A stretch of DNA of 64,000 bases from Sipunculus nudus. Lineage: Eukaryota; Annelida; Sipuncula; Golfingiida; Sipunculidae. The translations under genes and the position numbers were made by a program. The notes below the pieces were generated by a model. The model saw nothing but the letters and a program-made list of their open reading frames with translations. It did not search any database and was not told where the DNA came from. The DNA is taken from contig CM049309.1 of the NCBI GenBank assembly GCA_026874595.1, forward strand, positions 16,322,576 through 16,386,575. Reading direction: 5' to 3'. Of this stretch, positions 24,343 to 36,939 are shown piece by piece. Every line of letters starts with the position of its first letter. Within the stretch, counting starts at the first letter, position 1.

Positions 24343-24620
24343 AAATCTGCATTCTAAGGAATGTTAGCCTCCGTCATGTGTTTGCATTCACTAATTCGGT
24401 CCATATTATCCCAGGTTCGTTTGTTCATAAATGACTTAACATTTGTGAATATTCCTCTATAACATAAAAAAAATCCGGGTAATGTGCCAGATCCACTCCA
24501 AAATTTTATCGATTCTTCCTAGGCCCATTTCCGAAAAGCTTTGGAAATTTCATGAGATTCACGATTGCGTGAGTAATAACATACAAACACACACAAACAA
24601 ACACACGCACGAGATCTTGA
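24343..24620 (+). mobile_element. SINE/MITE-like repeat, CCTCCGCC family, copy 4
   Basis: AGAAATCTGCATTCTAAGGA, GCCTCCGTCA, CATTCACTAATTCGGTCCAT, TTTGTGAATATTCC, and a tail with GATTGCGTGAGTAATAACA followed by an ACACAAACA run. Confidence 0.6.
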
Positions 24621-26440
24621 TGGCATTATCTTTCGTACAGTTTATGCAATGTTACTAATTTAAAGGTAAATGTAAATGAAGTATCTATTTGGGGCATCAA
24701 TTAAACTCAATATATCTTTAGTTAGCCATAAATTTGCAAGCACATGAGACCTTTAATGCGATCATAGTAAAGAAGAGAGTTTTTCTGTCTTCAGGCTCGC
24801 CCACATGATTGGCTGTGACTATATCGCAACATTTATTCTGGAGGAAGACCGTCACTTTGCATTGATGATCTGGTGAAATGAATAGACTTAATGTCTCCAC
24901 CGTCATCGTTGAACAAAGGAACATGAGAAATCATGAAAACTCACCACCAGTTTTTGTAGCAAAATTCAATTGTTGATACCAAGGACATTCCTGCTTTTTG
25001 AGGCTTTCGAAAGGTTCTTTTATAGCACCATAAACGTTTGATTGTTAACTTACATTACAGTCCCTTGTGTTGTTCACCTTCAATATGCTGCGTTACTACT
25101 TTTGTGTCCGGAGAAATGTTGGACTAAGGAATTATTAGCAGGAATATAATGTACTAATAAGGAAGGTTTCATCACATATAATTCGCTTAATAACCTGTCA
25201 GCACTTCCGGTAAAATAGGTATGCTGTAAAACAAGATTATCAAAAGTCTTCATTTTTTCGACACTTGCTATTCAAGTGCTATTGACGTCATAATAATACT
25301 TACTCTTCGCTATTATATCTGTGCGCGGCCAATCAAACGAAGAGCCATGCACCTATCAACGCCTGGTCACGTCAGATGTCAAATACATTTATTCATATAC
25401 ACCGGGTGTGAAGTGGAGTAATGTAAAACTTAACACATCATGACTACATATAGCCTTGGGCCATTATATATCTTAAAATATGTATGAAAGCCATTTGCTT
25501 CCGAGCACATCAGTGTTATATGTACTTTCTATGTCTGAAGTAATTCTTGTCAGTTGACCCACAACGTGTCTTGACACGGAAAGGTGTTATATGAGAGTGC
25601 CTGCAGGGCTTAAATCGTTGGATGTTGTGAATTATATATTCCCACCCCTCGAAACCAGCCAGAATCTGAGCCAATATGTGATCTTTCAAAACGTTAAAGT
25701 CTTAATTATGACGTCCCCTTTACTGCTTTTGGTAGGGACGATAAAAGGCACAAATATACCATCTTCCAACTAGCCTCGAGAGCCTGTTTTATTAACCACT
25801 CTGCCTACTGTTTCACAAATAATGAACACGGCAATTGAACCAATCAAATGACTCGCGTACACTACCTGTACACAGCAGACGAAACAAGTCCGTTGTTATT
25901 TTTAGGTCACACAATTTGCACTGCAAGAAGGAAATATAGAGAATCTGACCAGTAAACCTATCCCATTTCAAATGCATATGTTTTTCTTCAGATTTGCGTG
26001 TGAGCAGGTTTGACAAATGTGCACCTGTTTCATTTGGTACAATAGATTTGATTGATAATTATAAGTTCGGTGCGATCATGTGAACGCTTGTCAATTATTC
26101 ATAAAAATAGATACCAGAGCGGCTTGAGAAAGCACGACTTTTGAAAGCCGTAGCTGCCAAAGCTTTGCTAGCAGGAAAATGAAGTCATGCTGCGCAGACT
26201 CGGATTCCCCAATGGGACGACCCTGCAGGTTTAGAAATCTTGGAGTCAAAATCTGACTACGGCAATGCACCGAAGCATTGTGGATGGCAGATTTTGATAC
26301 CAACACACCCTAGGGGTGTTTTCACGTGGGCCTATAAACGTATATGCGTGAAACATCTCTCATATGACTTTGAAACTGGGGTGTTTCCGTATGTCCGTCA
26401 GCGTATCATTCACTACGCTTCAGCCTTTTGAAATAAGTTC
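24620..26440 (+). other. Intergenic, nothing recognised
   Basis: Open frames are short and compositionally random. No repeat partner was noticed within the window. Confidence 0.5.
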
Positions 26441-26757
26441 GGCAGAGTAAAAACAAAAGGCGTCATTCACACCTCCTGGGGGGTCTTCCGGGGCTGCCCT
26501 AAAACACGGAACGCGCAACAGGGGCTAAAATAAATATTTAACAAATCGCATATGTTGAAATACGTTTATTACTATAAATCATGTCATGAAACATTCACCC
26601 ATTTAAAAGTTATGACACTTTTTAGATTTTTGTTCCGTTCCGTACAGTAAATTAGGCCCTTGTCAAGCGTTTCATGTTCCTTTCCGTTCCGTGTTTCAGG
26701 GCAGCCCCGGAAGACCCCCCAGGAGGTGTGAGGCCTTTTGTTTCGACTGCCTAGCGA
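26440..26757. mobile_element. MITE with near-perfect ~45 bp terminal inverted repeats
   Basis: The arm from 26468, CACACCTCCTGGGGGG continuing through TCTTCCGGGGCTGCCCT and ACACGGAACG, is repeated inverted up to 26731 with about one mismatch. A further AACAAAAGGC block extends the match outwards on both sides. The ~170 bp interior is non-coding. The close arm match suggests recent activity. Confidence 0.75.
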
Positions 26758-26759
26758 GG

Positions 26760-28975
26760 TATTACTTTAGGCCAGTCTATCAGAAGGTCCGATGCGTACC
26801 GAAAGGTCATGGGTTGCAATTGGAAGTTAAGCAGATAATTTTGTTTACCTGTCGCTAAGATTGGCTGACAGTTGTGTCCCGTAATAGCGTTGGGTACCAG
26901 TCTAGTTTCCAGACGGCACAAGATTGCAACTACCGTGGTTGTCAGAAAGAACATAGTTCAGACAGCTTGGAAACATAGAAAACCAAAAAGATAAAACTGC
27001 TAAAGGTGCCATATTAATTTTCCAAACCACAGATGTCTCCACGTGACGGGTTATATATGGAAAGTATTATAACAAACGGGACGTCCCCGGTTGTCGACGG
27101 TCCCCAGTTGTTTGGCTAAAAACTTAAAAAAAAGCACCCAGATGGCGGAATTCACCCCCCCCCCCGCACACACACACACGCACCGAGAATGAACATACAC
27201 GTACGAACAGGGATAAAAGCACACCCTTCAGGCGGAAGCAAAATGTTTTAAGGGGCCTATTGTCAAGGGTCAAGAAAACCGGAATATTAAGAAAAGTGCT
27301 GAGGCACAACCCAGTCAGAGTGTATGACACAGTTGCTTGCCGATAACTATTGCTCTAAGTATTCACTGAAATGAGGACAAAGACAAATAAGAAGTTACTG
27401 TTGTTAGTATATATGATGATCTTAAAAAGATCAATTTACATACCAGCTTTGTTTAATATACATGAAGTATAGTATTATTTCCTAAAAATTGTATGGTATA
27501 TGCCAATATTTCGTTCTAAATGATAATAAACTTGCTTCGAGCTCGATAAACAAAGCACGCTACCTGGTGACCGTATCGTGCAACTTCACATAATGTCACG
27601 ATTTTTCAAGCTTCCAACTGGTTGTTATGGTAGACAGAACCACAGCATATTAAACAGGTTACTGGACATATTAAGTACATAGTGTGAGTTGGTTTTTTAC
27701 TCAGACAAAATGAAAATATATATGTGTGAGATAACACACACTTTTACCAATGTTTATCTGCTTTAAATGAGGATAATTTATTAAGATTATATCATTGATC
27801 TTAATCCGACCTGACTCAGCTTGCATTCTTACATAAAACCAGAAACTATAATTTGCCGTCATATATTCACATTGCACGTTTTAAGAGTAAACTATGTAAC
27901 TATGGTGACGATGATGATGATGATTATATAACACGTTTTTTCACTCTATAACTCTTTTAAATCTGAAGAGAGAGAATTTAATCTGTACCTACCAGAAGCA
28001 ATAAAGAAATCCATAAAACTCTTCATAAAGTTACAGTATCGGTTGTATAAGCATCAGTAATATATATTTTTAAACATGAATATGAATTGTTCTTTACTAT
28101 AAATATTTTTTTTTACTTGTTTTAACAATCCATAAGCAGTTAAGATACGTTACTGGTTTATATGCAAAAATATATATGGGCGCGCTCTCTGTCTCACACG
28201 CACAGACACACCCTCGCACACATACACACACATACACACAGGAAGGACGACAGGCGAACAATGGTTATAATTGACCTGTCTAATAATACCATCTGTGAAT
28301 TAAAACCACCTTTGGGCAGTCTTTGGGTTTTACTGCATGTATATATCACAATAAGGGATTTTGGCTCACTGATGCTGGACTTTAATATTTATAGTTATTC
28401 ACACCGATGTGTATGGATGACCACAGATTTATTAACACGGTTTTTATTAAAATGTTATTTCCCATGAGCTGTTCCTTTTTAAGAATTCGTAGACATTTGA
28501 ACCCTGAAATTTTAAATGCTAATTTTCAGTCAGTTTTCAGTGTTATAAAACCACTTGAGACGGATAGCGGTCAATAGGTAAAGACCGGCAGTATGCTCAT
28601 AGAGGGCGCCCTAAAACTCCTGCAGCACACCAGATCGTGTCAACACAAATTATCGCCAGCTATACACGTAAGCTATGGCATGCTAAGCCGCCCCTTCATT
28701 GAATCTTCGTACTTCGAATACTCTTGGGTTCGGTCGCTTGTGCTCAATCAGAAATCACTGCTAATGTTGGTATACAATCTTCTGGCACGTGTATTTTACT
28801 TGGCAATATGATTTTGAATTTTATTTTATGAAATTCAACACAGAGTGCTGAGGCAACCAGCAACTACAACAACATTCATTGTTCAGCCTATATCCGGATT
28901 CTCTACAATCTCTATAACCAACTTGTTTGTTGTTACTCGGTCAGCGCCAAAGTTTATATCCTGGATATAACAGAT
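26760..28975 (+). other. Intergenic, nothing recognised
   Basis: Contains a short poly-C/(CA)n tract near 27157-27180 and CACA near 28200-28240. No exon-like frame. Confidence 0.5.
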
Positions 28976-28978
28976 AAC

Positions 28979-29488
28979 TATAGTCCGTTCTAACCCCTCG
29001 TGTCCAACTCTTTTTTTTTTTTTTTGTTATGACAATTTTTAATAGTTACATCAAAAGGGGAAAATGGTAATGTACGTTAAATGATTAAAGAACCTAATTT
29101 TCCACAAGGTAAATTACACCCGTTTTAAGAATTTAAATTTATTAAAAAAAAAACATGAGAACTTATTCTTCATTTTACAACACATCAGCCCCACTAATGG
29201 TAGTCAAGGTCATTGGTCACATGCAAAATCATCCCCAGTTGACAGATGCTGAGTGGATGGTGTCATGTAAACAATATAACCAGATAAACAAAGATGACCA
29301 CTCATGCAGGAACACCTCTGATTTGTCAGATCATTGTTAAGAGTCAAATTATGAAACATAAAATTTCCATATTAGGCCGTCACTTCCATACATAAGCAGC
29401 CTTTTATATGGAAATTATTCAAAAATATAAACTGTTACCAAAATTATCTCCCAAACCAGGCAAACACAGTTTAGTGAAACAGAGTATA
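28979..29488. mobile_element. MITE with TATAGTCCGTT ends, copy 2
   Basis: Same interior as the copy at 12926: GATTAAAGAACCTAATTTTC, GGTCATTGGTCACATGCAAAA, TGTCATGTAAACA, CATATTAGGCCGTCACTTCC. The ends are decayed (TATAGTCCGTTCTA and, inverted, TATACTCTGTTTCAC). Confidence 0.68.
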
Positions 29489-29559
29489 GTTCTTGGTAAT
29501 ATGAGGTTGCTTTATATAGCTATACTTGATTATAATGTATAATTATAAATATGCTTTCA

Positions 29560-29915
29560 AGAATGCAGGCCTCCGTCATATGGGCGGTCTTTAATGAAGG
29601 ATACTTCGCAACCCATGTTTTAATTCAATTATTTGCAAATATTCCCAGGTTCATTAGTGCATATTTTCGTTACAAATGTTTGGATTCACTTATTCGGCCC
29701 ATATTTGCATGTTCTGCACATTTGTGAATATTCATGGCAGTTCTTCCTGGATTCGGATCATGAGCCTGACCTACAGTAAAATCCTTCATTGGACCATTCC
29801 CGAGGTGGCCTGAAAGTTTAATAAAAATTTCATGGGATCCCGTTCATCAATGCGTCAGTTATGTTGTGAACAAACACACAAACACGAACGGGAATAAACG
29901 GATACCCCCTTGGTA
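29560..29915 (+). mobile_element. SINE/MITE-like repeat, CCTCCGCC family, copy 5
   Basis: Has GCCTCCGTCA near the start, a partly duplicated interior, CACTTATTCGGCCCAT, GGATTCGGATCATGAGCCTG and the tail ACACAAACACGAACGGGAAT. All five copies in the window lie in the + orientation. Confidence 0.6.
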
Positions 29916-30150
29916 CCCAATATCGTTGACCTCCATGGCATCCAAGCTCATGGAACACAAACAGCATCATCAAGCGCTTTACTGTCCAGAAGCTAAACAT
30001 ATATGCTCATAACATATGCTTTAGCAATTTACTTCAAAAAAGGCGTTTGACATGGTTCCTCGAAACAAGTGGATCCTTCTAATAATTGGATACAAAGGTT
30101 CTCGTCTTCGTGGTAGTGTGGAGGGGTAGATCAGGGAGTGGGGATTTTGT
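29905..30150 (+). pseudogene. LINE reverse-transcriptase fragment (motifs before and around region A)
   Basis: Reads PISLTSMASKLMEH, and about 100 bases on, after a frameshift, KKAFDMVPRNKWIL. These match the RPISLTS...K..E and FKKAFD.VPR motifs of non-LTR reverse transcriptases. The second motif holds the first catalytic aspartate. Sequence quality decays after 30150. Confidence 0.7.
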
Positions 30151-30534
30151 TGAGGGGGTACAATTTACAGCGAGGACATAATATCCAATAATACCCGGAA
30201 ATTACCAAGAAAGTATGGGAAGCGGGTTGAAAACCTCATATATTAAACTCTCCCCCTATGAACCCGCCCCTTAATGTGACGAGGAAACATCATCCTGGGA
30301 AGCAGTATCAAGTGGCGAAGCTTAAGGAACGGTAATTGGTCTGACCTTGTTTCTAATATATATAAATGGGCTCCCAAATGGCCTGAGAGCAAGTGCGCGT
30401 CTGACCCCGTTGTCTACATGGATCTACCTTCAACCTAAGATGCGGAGACATCAGGAATCTAGCAGCAAAAAGTTCAGTAGGGAGGTGCATTTCCACAGAT
30501 TGTGAGGCCGTAGTCAGATTTCTGGATACATGTT

Positions 30535-30880
30535 CTACGTTATTTGTCCATGTAGTTCATGTTTATTATGTTCTAACCCCAAGTACGTGGTATTGATAGA
30601 TTGTTTGATTGACTGGTCAAATGCGGTAATATTAAGGGTAAAAGTCTGCACAAAACGGGATCTGGAAAAAAATTGATTTTTATCAGTATTGATATAAAGC
30701 TTATTATCATAAAACAATGCATTTAGATTTATGTGGTGATGCCATTTACGAGTCCCTTTGTTAGGATCTTCATAGGTATTTTCCTTGAAATTATTTCATT
30801 GGCATTTGCCCATGTTTACGGTATTATCATTGACATATATCATACTAGTATGGGCCCTTAAGCAGTTCACAGACAGTCTT
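30535..30880 (-). pseudogene. LINE reverse-transcriptase fragment (degraded YADD to thumb)
   Basis: Minus strand: LYINTDKNQFFSRSRFVQT and SINTTYLGLEHNKHELHGQI match the NKL.INTDKT..M.F...NTTKYLGV.ID..L.W..HI region found downstream of the YADD box. Near 30830 a corrupted YADD (IYVNDN) can be read. It lies opposite in strand to the fragment at 29.9-30.15 kb, so at least two insertions are present. Confidence 0.6.
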
Positions 30881-30889
30881 CTCCAGTCT

Positions 30890-32160
30890 CCAAGTGACGT
30901 TATCACATATGTCCGTAATACGGCAAAGGCCAGCCGGACATATTCCTAATTATTGTAGGACCCAGGGTGAAAGTCGGCCATGGGTAGGTACCTTTCAGTT
31001 TACCGGCTCAGTGGTCAGACACACTTAACACTTGAATTGGTCAGATTTTCTCCATTCTCGAGCGATTAATTTCTTAGCAAGAAAGTGGTCCGAGTCCACA
31101 GTTACCTCCGCCAGGTTCCTAATCTAACTACATGGCAACACAGGACATGTTTGTCATGGTTCATTCAGGTCAAGCAACCGTATTCCGAACGTATAACAAA
31201 TTCCCTATGAAAACAATATTAATATAGATTTTACATTAAATGAGGCCTGGAGAAAAAACATTTTTTCTATCTATCTTCTATCTATTTTTCCACTAAAAAC
31301 ATGAGGTTGTGTGATTTGATCAAAAACTATTGACACATCTATGAGCACCTTCAACTTGGCAGTGACATCACAAGCGGGGAAATCCCCTGTGACTTAAAAT
31401 TCTAGATCTCAGAAAAAATAAGTAGTTCTGCCACTGTAAGTCCCAATTTTTTGACAGAGAATAAAAACAACACGTATTACTAGATCTGAGTTGTTGATAA
31501 AATTCAGTCTATGATGTCACATGTGTATCAGCCAATCAAAGCAGGGCAAAGTCTTGGATTTGGATGAAATCCTCCATCACCCAACAAACGCACGTGGAAT
31601 AAGTTTCCTTAATCTTCACTACATTAATATAAAGTGTATTAAAATCCCCAAGTGCGTTGTGGGGAAGTGTATACTTTACCAAGAAGCCCTAACTAGCAGA
31701 GTCGTTCTTTTGTGAGCACGAATTTGACCCGGATTAATTGGTCCCTGGTAGTTTATGTATGTATATTCATATTATAGGGCATAATTGAAAATGAGACGGA
31801 GACCACCATATTGTTTAAAGAAACAAAAAAGCATCTGTTGCATTCCAGAATTATTTTTAGTAATTTGAACATATGATTGGAAACACTATTGTATTTAAAA
31901 ACTTTAATACATTTGCAAATATCTGAAGGTATGATGGAAATACTAATACTTCTTTTTTTTTCTGTTGTATAATATAAATTGCTAATTGTGGTTCATTGAA
32001 AGGAACCAAGAAGGACACCGATGACGGTGGTAACGATAATTATTAAATGATAATTTCAATTATTATTATTAAAAATATTTTCAGATAATCAACATCTTCC
32101 AAGAGAAAATATTCAGGGCTATGTTAATAAATAATCATAATAAAAAGCAACACACATTCA
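30890..32160 (+). other. Intergenic, nothing recognised
   Basis: No coding exon recognised. A short piece near 31105 (CCTCCGCCAGGTTC) may be the end of a CCTCCGCC-family repeat. Confidence 0.45.
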
Positions 32161-32164
32161 CCGA

Positions 32165-32955
32165 CTTTGCAGAGATTTTCTGCTGATTGGAGCGCGCAAG
32201 CTCCTGCGGGTCCAACAAGAAGACAGTTCTAAGAACACCTCAAATGCAAGTGTAGCCATAAATACACGACTCAGAAAGCATTCATATTGGTCTAGCAAGC
32301 TTAAATTGAGTCATGATACAGGCCAAACAGGGGAATGTATCGGGACACGCTGGTTGCAGGACTGACATTCTGCTTGGCCTGATGGCATCGTCTTCTAAAA
32401 CGGTTCAATCGAAATTCACGCCTAGGGAGCGTCCAAGTTCCTTCCAACTGGAGCGCTCGGAGTGCTCTTACATCTTAAGTCAGGGAATGTATTGCAACTG
32501 TCATCCATTCTGTTATGATGATTTCACGGTAAACAGTCGATAATCATCAAAGTAGGCCACGAATGATGAATTAACAGAAAGGAATTCATATGATCTCACA
32601 ATCCAAACTGAAAGTCCGCCTCTATAGTATCGAGCCATTTCCTGTATTGTGTACAAGTTATGTCCAGTAACCAGTGCGATCCATGGCTGTATTAATGCGG
32701 TTAGAAATTAAAAAAAAAATGCAGAAGGATTTATCAATATGGTGAGTTAAAACGGAATTTTCTTAGCACATGGTAGGTGATGTTAGAAAGTATGCAAGAA
32801 GAGCTTACGATTTGTCTGGTCTATTGCAACTGAAAGCGTATTTGTGGACCATGAGGCGTTGTCAAAATGATGAAAATATTTGTGTTGGCTTTGTTGCAGG
32901 ATACAAAGGCACTAGTGACAGTAGTGCGACTATCTAATGTCAGAGGACCGTATTG
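32165..32955 (+). repeat. Dispersed repeat R1, copy 2
   Basis: The longest copy, with the same ordered landmarks as 15040-15615 (for example ATGCGGTTAGAAATT and GATGTTAGAAAGTATGCAAG). No coding capacity recognised. Confidence 0.65.
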
Positions 32956-33633
32956 GCTTTAGGGGAAAGGCGGAGGGTGACACGATGGTAAAAGAATCAT
33001 TGATACCATACAAGATTTATCAGGGACAGGCGGACATCTACAAGGGGAGTCACATGTAAAGGTCACTAAAGACAGCCAAGGGGCGATACAGTGACAGATG
33101 AACCCCTTGATAACATGTAACAGGCGAGTAATATACATTCCATAAATTATAAAAATAAATAAATACTTCAAGACTGTATCTCTTAACAAAGCATGTTTAA
33201 ATAAAGAAGACCAAAAAAATAGGTGATCTGTGTAAATTAAGTAAATGTTAAAATTCGCATAATAATACACCAGTATGCCAGAAACATTTTTTTTTATAAT
33301 GAACCAGAAATAAACGATAATAATCAACAACAAAAATACGGTTAGCCTATTTCCCTCCCGATTTTTTTCTGCATTTATACGATAATTTCATAATGTCACA
33401 TATATAGAATATTGGACGGAAATCGATTCTGATTTAATAGTGAACATAAAATACATCAATATAACTACCCCGCAGGCCGGCGGCATATTACACTTCGTCT
33501 GTCATGACTCGGCCTAATTCACATGTTTCCAGCTTATGGCATTCTTGTTGACAGCAAACCATAAATAATGATGGAAGACTGTTCTATAAACATCAGCGCT
33601 CCTCATAAAACCGGATCCCTCTTTATGGAATGT

Positions 33634-33643
33634 CTATATATAG
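33634..33643. promoter_or_regulatory. MEF2-type / TATA-like palindrome
   Basis: CTATATATAG fits the YTAWWWWTAR MEF2 consensus and could equally be a TATA box. It lies in a repeat-poor 300 bp block (33480-33780). No gene follows that I can see. Confidence 0.25.
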
Positions 33644-33937
33644 CTGGTCATCAGAACGGAGTGGAGTTGATGACGTTGGTAGATTGATTGACGCTTATAC
33701 AAGCAGGAGAGCCAAATATAGTCCATCTAAATACAGTGTTAGGATAAAACGGCGCCAAGTAAAATCATCAATATCTTTAGCCTAGGGAGAGGAAGTGGTA
33801 GACAACACAGAAAAGAATACCACGTTCAAATGGATTTTTTTACATGACCATGCATTATCTTGGCACGTGGCAATGTTTATGTTGTAAAAGTTTTTGCATA
33901 GTCTTCCGGCTTATACGAAACATGGACGTACTCTTTG

Positions 33938-33939
<2 letters not shown>

Positions 33940-33987
<48 letters not shown>
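33940..33987 (+). repeat. (GA)n microsatellite
   Basis: More than 20 GA units. A related but interrupted GA tract lies at 37780-37834 and a CT tract at 36144-36180. Confidence 0.9.
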
Positions 33988-33988
<1 letters not shown>

Positions 33989-34489
33989 AAGAAAGCTATT
34001 TCTAGGTGACTATATTTGTCACCAGATGTCGCTAGCAATTTGTTTATCAAAACACTGACATATATCGCACAATACTTTTATCCTCATTTTTCTGTAATAA
34101 GTATTTGTAATTAACCGAGATTATTAAGTTAGTACCTCTTGGTTTGAAAAAGACACGATTAAAATATCTTTGTCTCAGAAAATCCTTTACAGATTTAGCA
34201 ACTTACCAAATGAACCGTTCTAACTATGGCTTTTCCGATTTTTTAAAAGATTTTCGATATTAATTCAATTCCCCAATGTTTAAGCCATCAGTCTCACTGA
34301 ATGAAATACAGTTGCCGCACTTGTATATACACTGATTTTATTTAAATGTTTTTTATGGAAGTAACAGCCTCCATTTTGTAATGCTGGCTTGATTAATGTA
34401 CATCTGTAGATTTCCATTCCGGTTTCGGACTACATGACAGGGTAGTAGTACACGCTACCTCTTATTTAACATCCTTGTGTTAACCAGGC

Positions 34490-34690
34490 CCGGTGACTAC
34501 TGCATCAGCGCGCCCTGCGGGTGGAATCATCCCGGTCGTCTCCCGAAATGCGCACTCTTTTGGGTGAAACTCGATCCTAAGGCACAACCTTCCCATTAAG
34601 CCCGTACAACGCTAACCCCGGGTTGGACCCTGAGAAATCTTATCGCCTCGGTTTCAAATTGCAACGTCCCAGCTTTGATTTCTTGAGAAT
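34490..34690 (+). repeat. GC-rich dispersed repeat R3, copy 1
   Basis: CTTCCCATTAAGCC, AACCCCGGGTTGG..CC and GAGAAATCTTATCG recur, inverted, at 54310-54500. GC-rich against its surroundings; no frame kept. Confidence 0.45.
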
Positions 34691-34699
34691 CATCATGAG

Positions 34700-36900
34700 T
34701 CAACGGACGCCGTTCATTTTTTCTTCTATAAATTTTACACATTTTCAAGTTACTTTTTTAAAAACATGATTTCAAGTTTGCAGGAATAGCATAGAACGGT
34801 TGCCTAAAGTCTGTTCCAATAGAGGACTTATATTATAATTTGGCGATTAATCTCTCAAAATTTAAATATGATCACACGATCAGTGGCCAATGACGTAATA
34901 TTTGATCAATCCCATGACAAAATGAAGCATTTTTTATTTTACAACCTTTTTGAACATTTATAATCTTGCGGCTTAGTGACATGGCGGTTGTCAAGAGTTG
35001 CCAGCCTCACTTAGTTAGTTACATTTTTAGTATAATTATAACACTAAACAGCCAATCATGAGCTTTGTTCTTTATGTGGTTCTTTGTTTATGTGATAAGT
35101 GACCTTGACATTCATACATGGGGTGAGATGTAGGGAAAAGGAAGCTTTTTTACTGGTATTATTATATTTTAAGATAGTTTGCAATGCTTTGTTTTGGTTT
35201 CATTATGAAAGATTCTCATTCTTTCAGTATACCACTGGCAGGAAGGTAATTATTTCCCCTTGATTGGTTTGTTTGTAAGCAGTTTTACGCAAGAAGTTTT
35301 GAAATGATATGAATGAAATTTTGTGAATTGTTAGGGTAACATCCGAAACATTAGTTTTGTGTTGTGGTGAAGGGGTCCAATAATTCCTGTGCTATAAATT
35401 TAGATTTTATTTCAGATTTAAAGTCTTCAAAATATAACGAACTCGTGTAGCTTAATAATGAAAATTGTAGGGAAAATCACAGATGGAGAAAATAATAAGA
35501 CATGAACGCCCTCTTCATAAATAAGCAGTTAATCAGATGGCACTAGTTGTTTCCCATACTTAGGACACCTTAACGTCATATTTAAATAATATCCATAATA
35601 TCCATCATATCCTCCAAACATGTCTGAGTGTCCAGACAATTTAATGTAATAGGCCTCATTAGAGGTTGTCGCAGGGAACTATATTCAGTTGTTTGATTAA
35701 TCTTTACCGAGAAGTTGACCTGTTTATATTGCTACCTGTTTCAGAAACAGGCCTGCTAAAATCAGCAGAAAATTGTAAACGTAAACGACAAAAATACAGG
35801 TAGAAATCAGTGTTAATACAAATACGGCAACTATAAGAAAGACGGCTGACGAATTTAATTAATATCAAAATCATTTTACGGAAAACGAATAATAATTAAG
35901 CCTCATTAGCCCTGTTGCTAAAACAAATAAATTGTCCCTGTAAAGGTATTTTCTGAGACAAAGTAATTTTAATATAGTCATGAACGAATTAAGTGGAACT
36001 CGTTCAATAATTTGTGTTAATTACTGATATCACTTTGAATCACTTCTGAAATGAGGTATAAAATTATTGTTCGATTTATGTCAGTACATTGATAAATTGC
36101 TAGCGACATCTGGTGGCAAGTCTAATTACCCAGATCTCTGTCCTTCTCTCTCTCTCTCTCTCTCCCTCTATCTCTCTCGGGCGTCAATACAAGGTATTTA
36201 TACCCCACGTTTTAGCAACGGGGGGCGGGGTGTCAATGTAATCAACCCCCTGCTATTAAGATAATGATATTTATATATTTAAAAATGTATTTAAACCCGG
36301 TCTAGAAGTAACCGATACCGGAGACATCCCTAACAAAAAATCACCTGCATTATTTGCATTAAAAAGCTAACTATTTCATGAACCCAAAATAAACTGAGGC
36401 AAAGGTTAATTGACACTCACTCTTGTTTATTTGGTGGCCGTGGCCGGGTAATGACGGTCAATTAAAGGGGGCTTAAAATAGATTGAGGATACCAAATACG
36501 TCATGTTTCCATGACGGCTTGTTCTAGGATATTAATAGAAGGAAAATAGCAATGAATTGTCCAGCGCGGTTTGGCGTGTAAGATTACCAACAGATAAAAG
36601 TGATGTCAGGGTACTGTCTGTAATCAGTCAGGGTACAATTTCACCTAAAATACAAAATTATAATTAACGCCACAGAAATGACTCGGTGTCAAAGGTCATT
36701 GACCTCCGAGTAGCTCCTTTCCGTGAAGGCTCAATGTAAACAAAACCCTCACTCGAATATCCACTCTCCAGCAATAGCGGTAAATGTCAAAACAGGATGT
36801 AATTAAGCCGCCTTCGCAGGCTGGGGAGGCTTACAGGGAATGACCACTTTATTCCTATACTAATATTTCGGTAAAGAATTTTCGGTTTGATTTTCTTACC
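34700..36900 (+). other. Intergenic, repeat-poor, candidate regulatory DNA
   Basis: No coding exon recognised. Only a CT tract (36144-36180) and the IR-1 palindrome at 36693 stand out. Confidence 0.45.
36693..36705. promoter_or_regulatory. Perfect IR-1 nuclear-receptor palindrome
   Basis: AGGTCATTGACCT: two AGGTCA half-sites inverted with one spacer base, the arrangement bound by EcR/USP- or FXR-type receptors. It lies in a repeat-poor stretch (36.4-36.85 kb) of the intergenic region. Function is unproven. Confidence 0.4.
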
Positions 36901-36939
36901 CCCCCCCCCCCCCCGCCTTTAATAACAATTATTTTAAAC

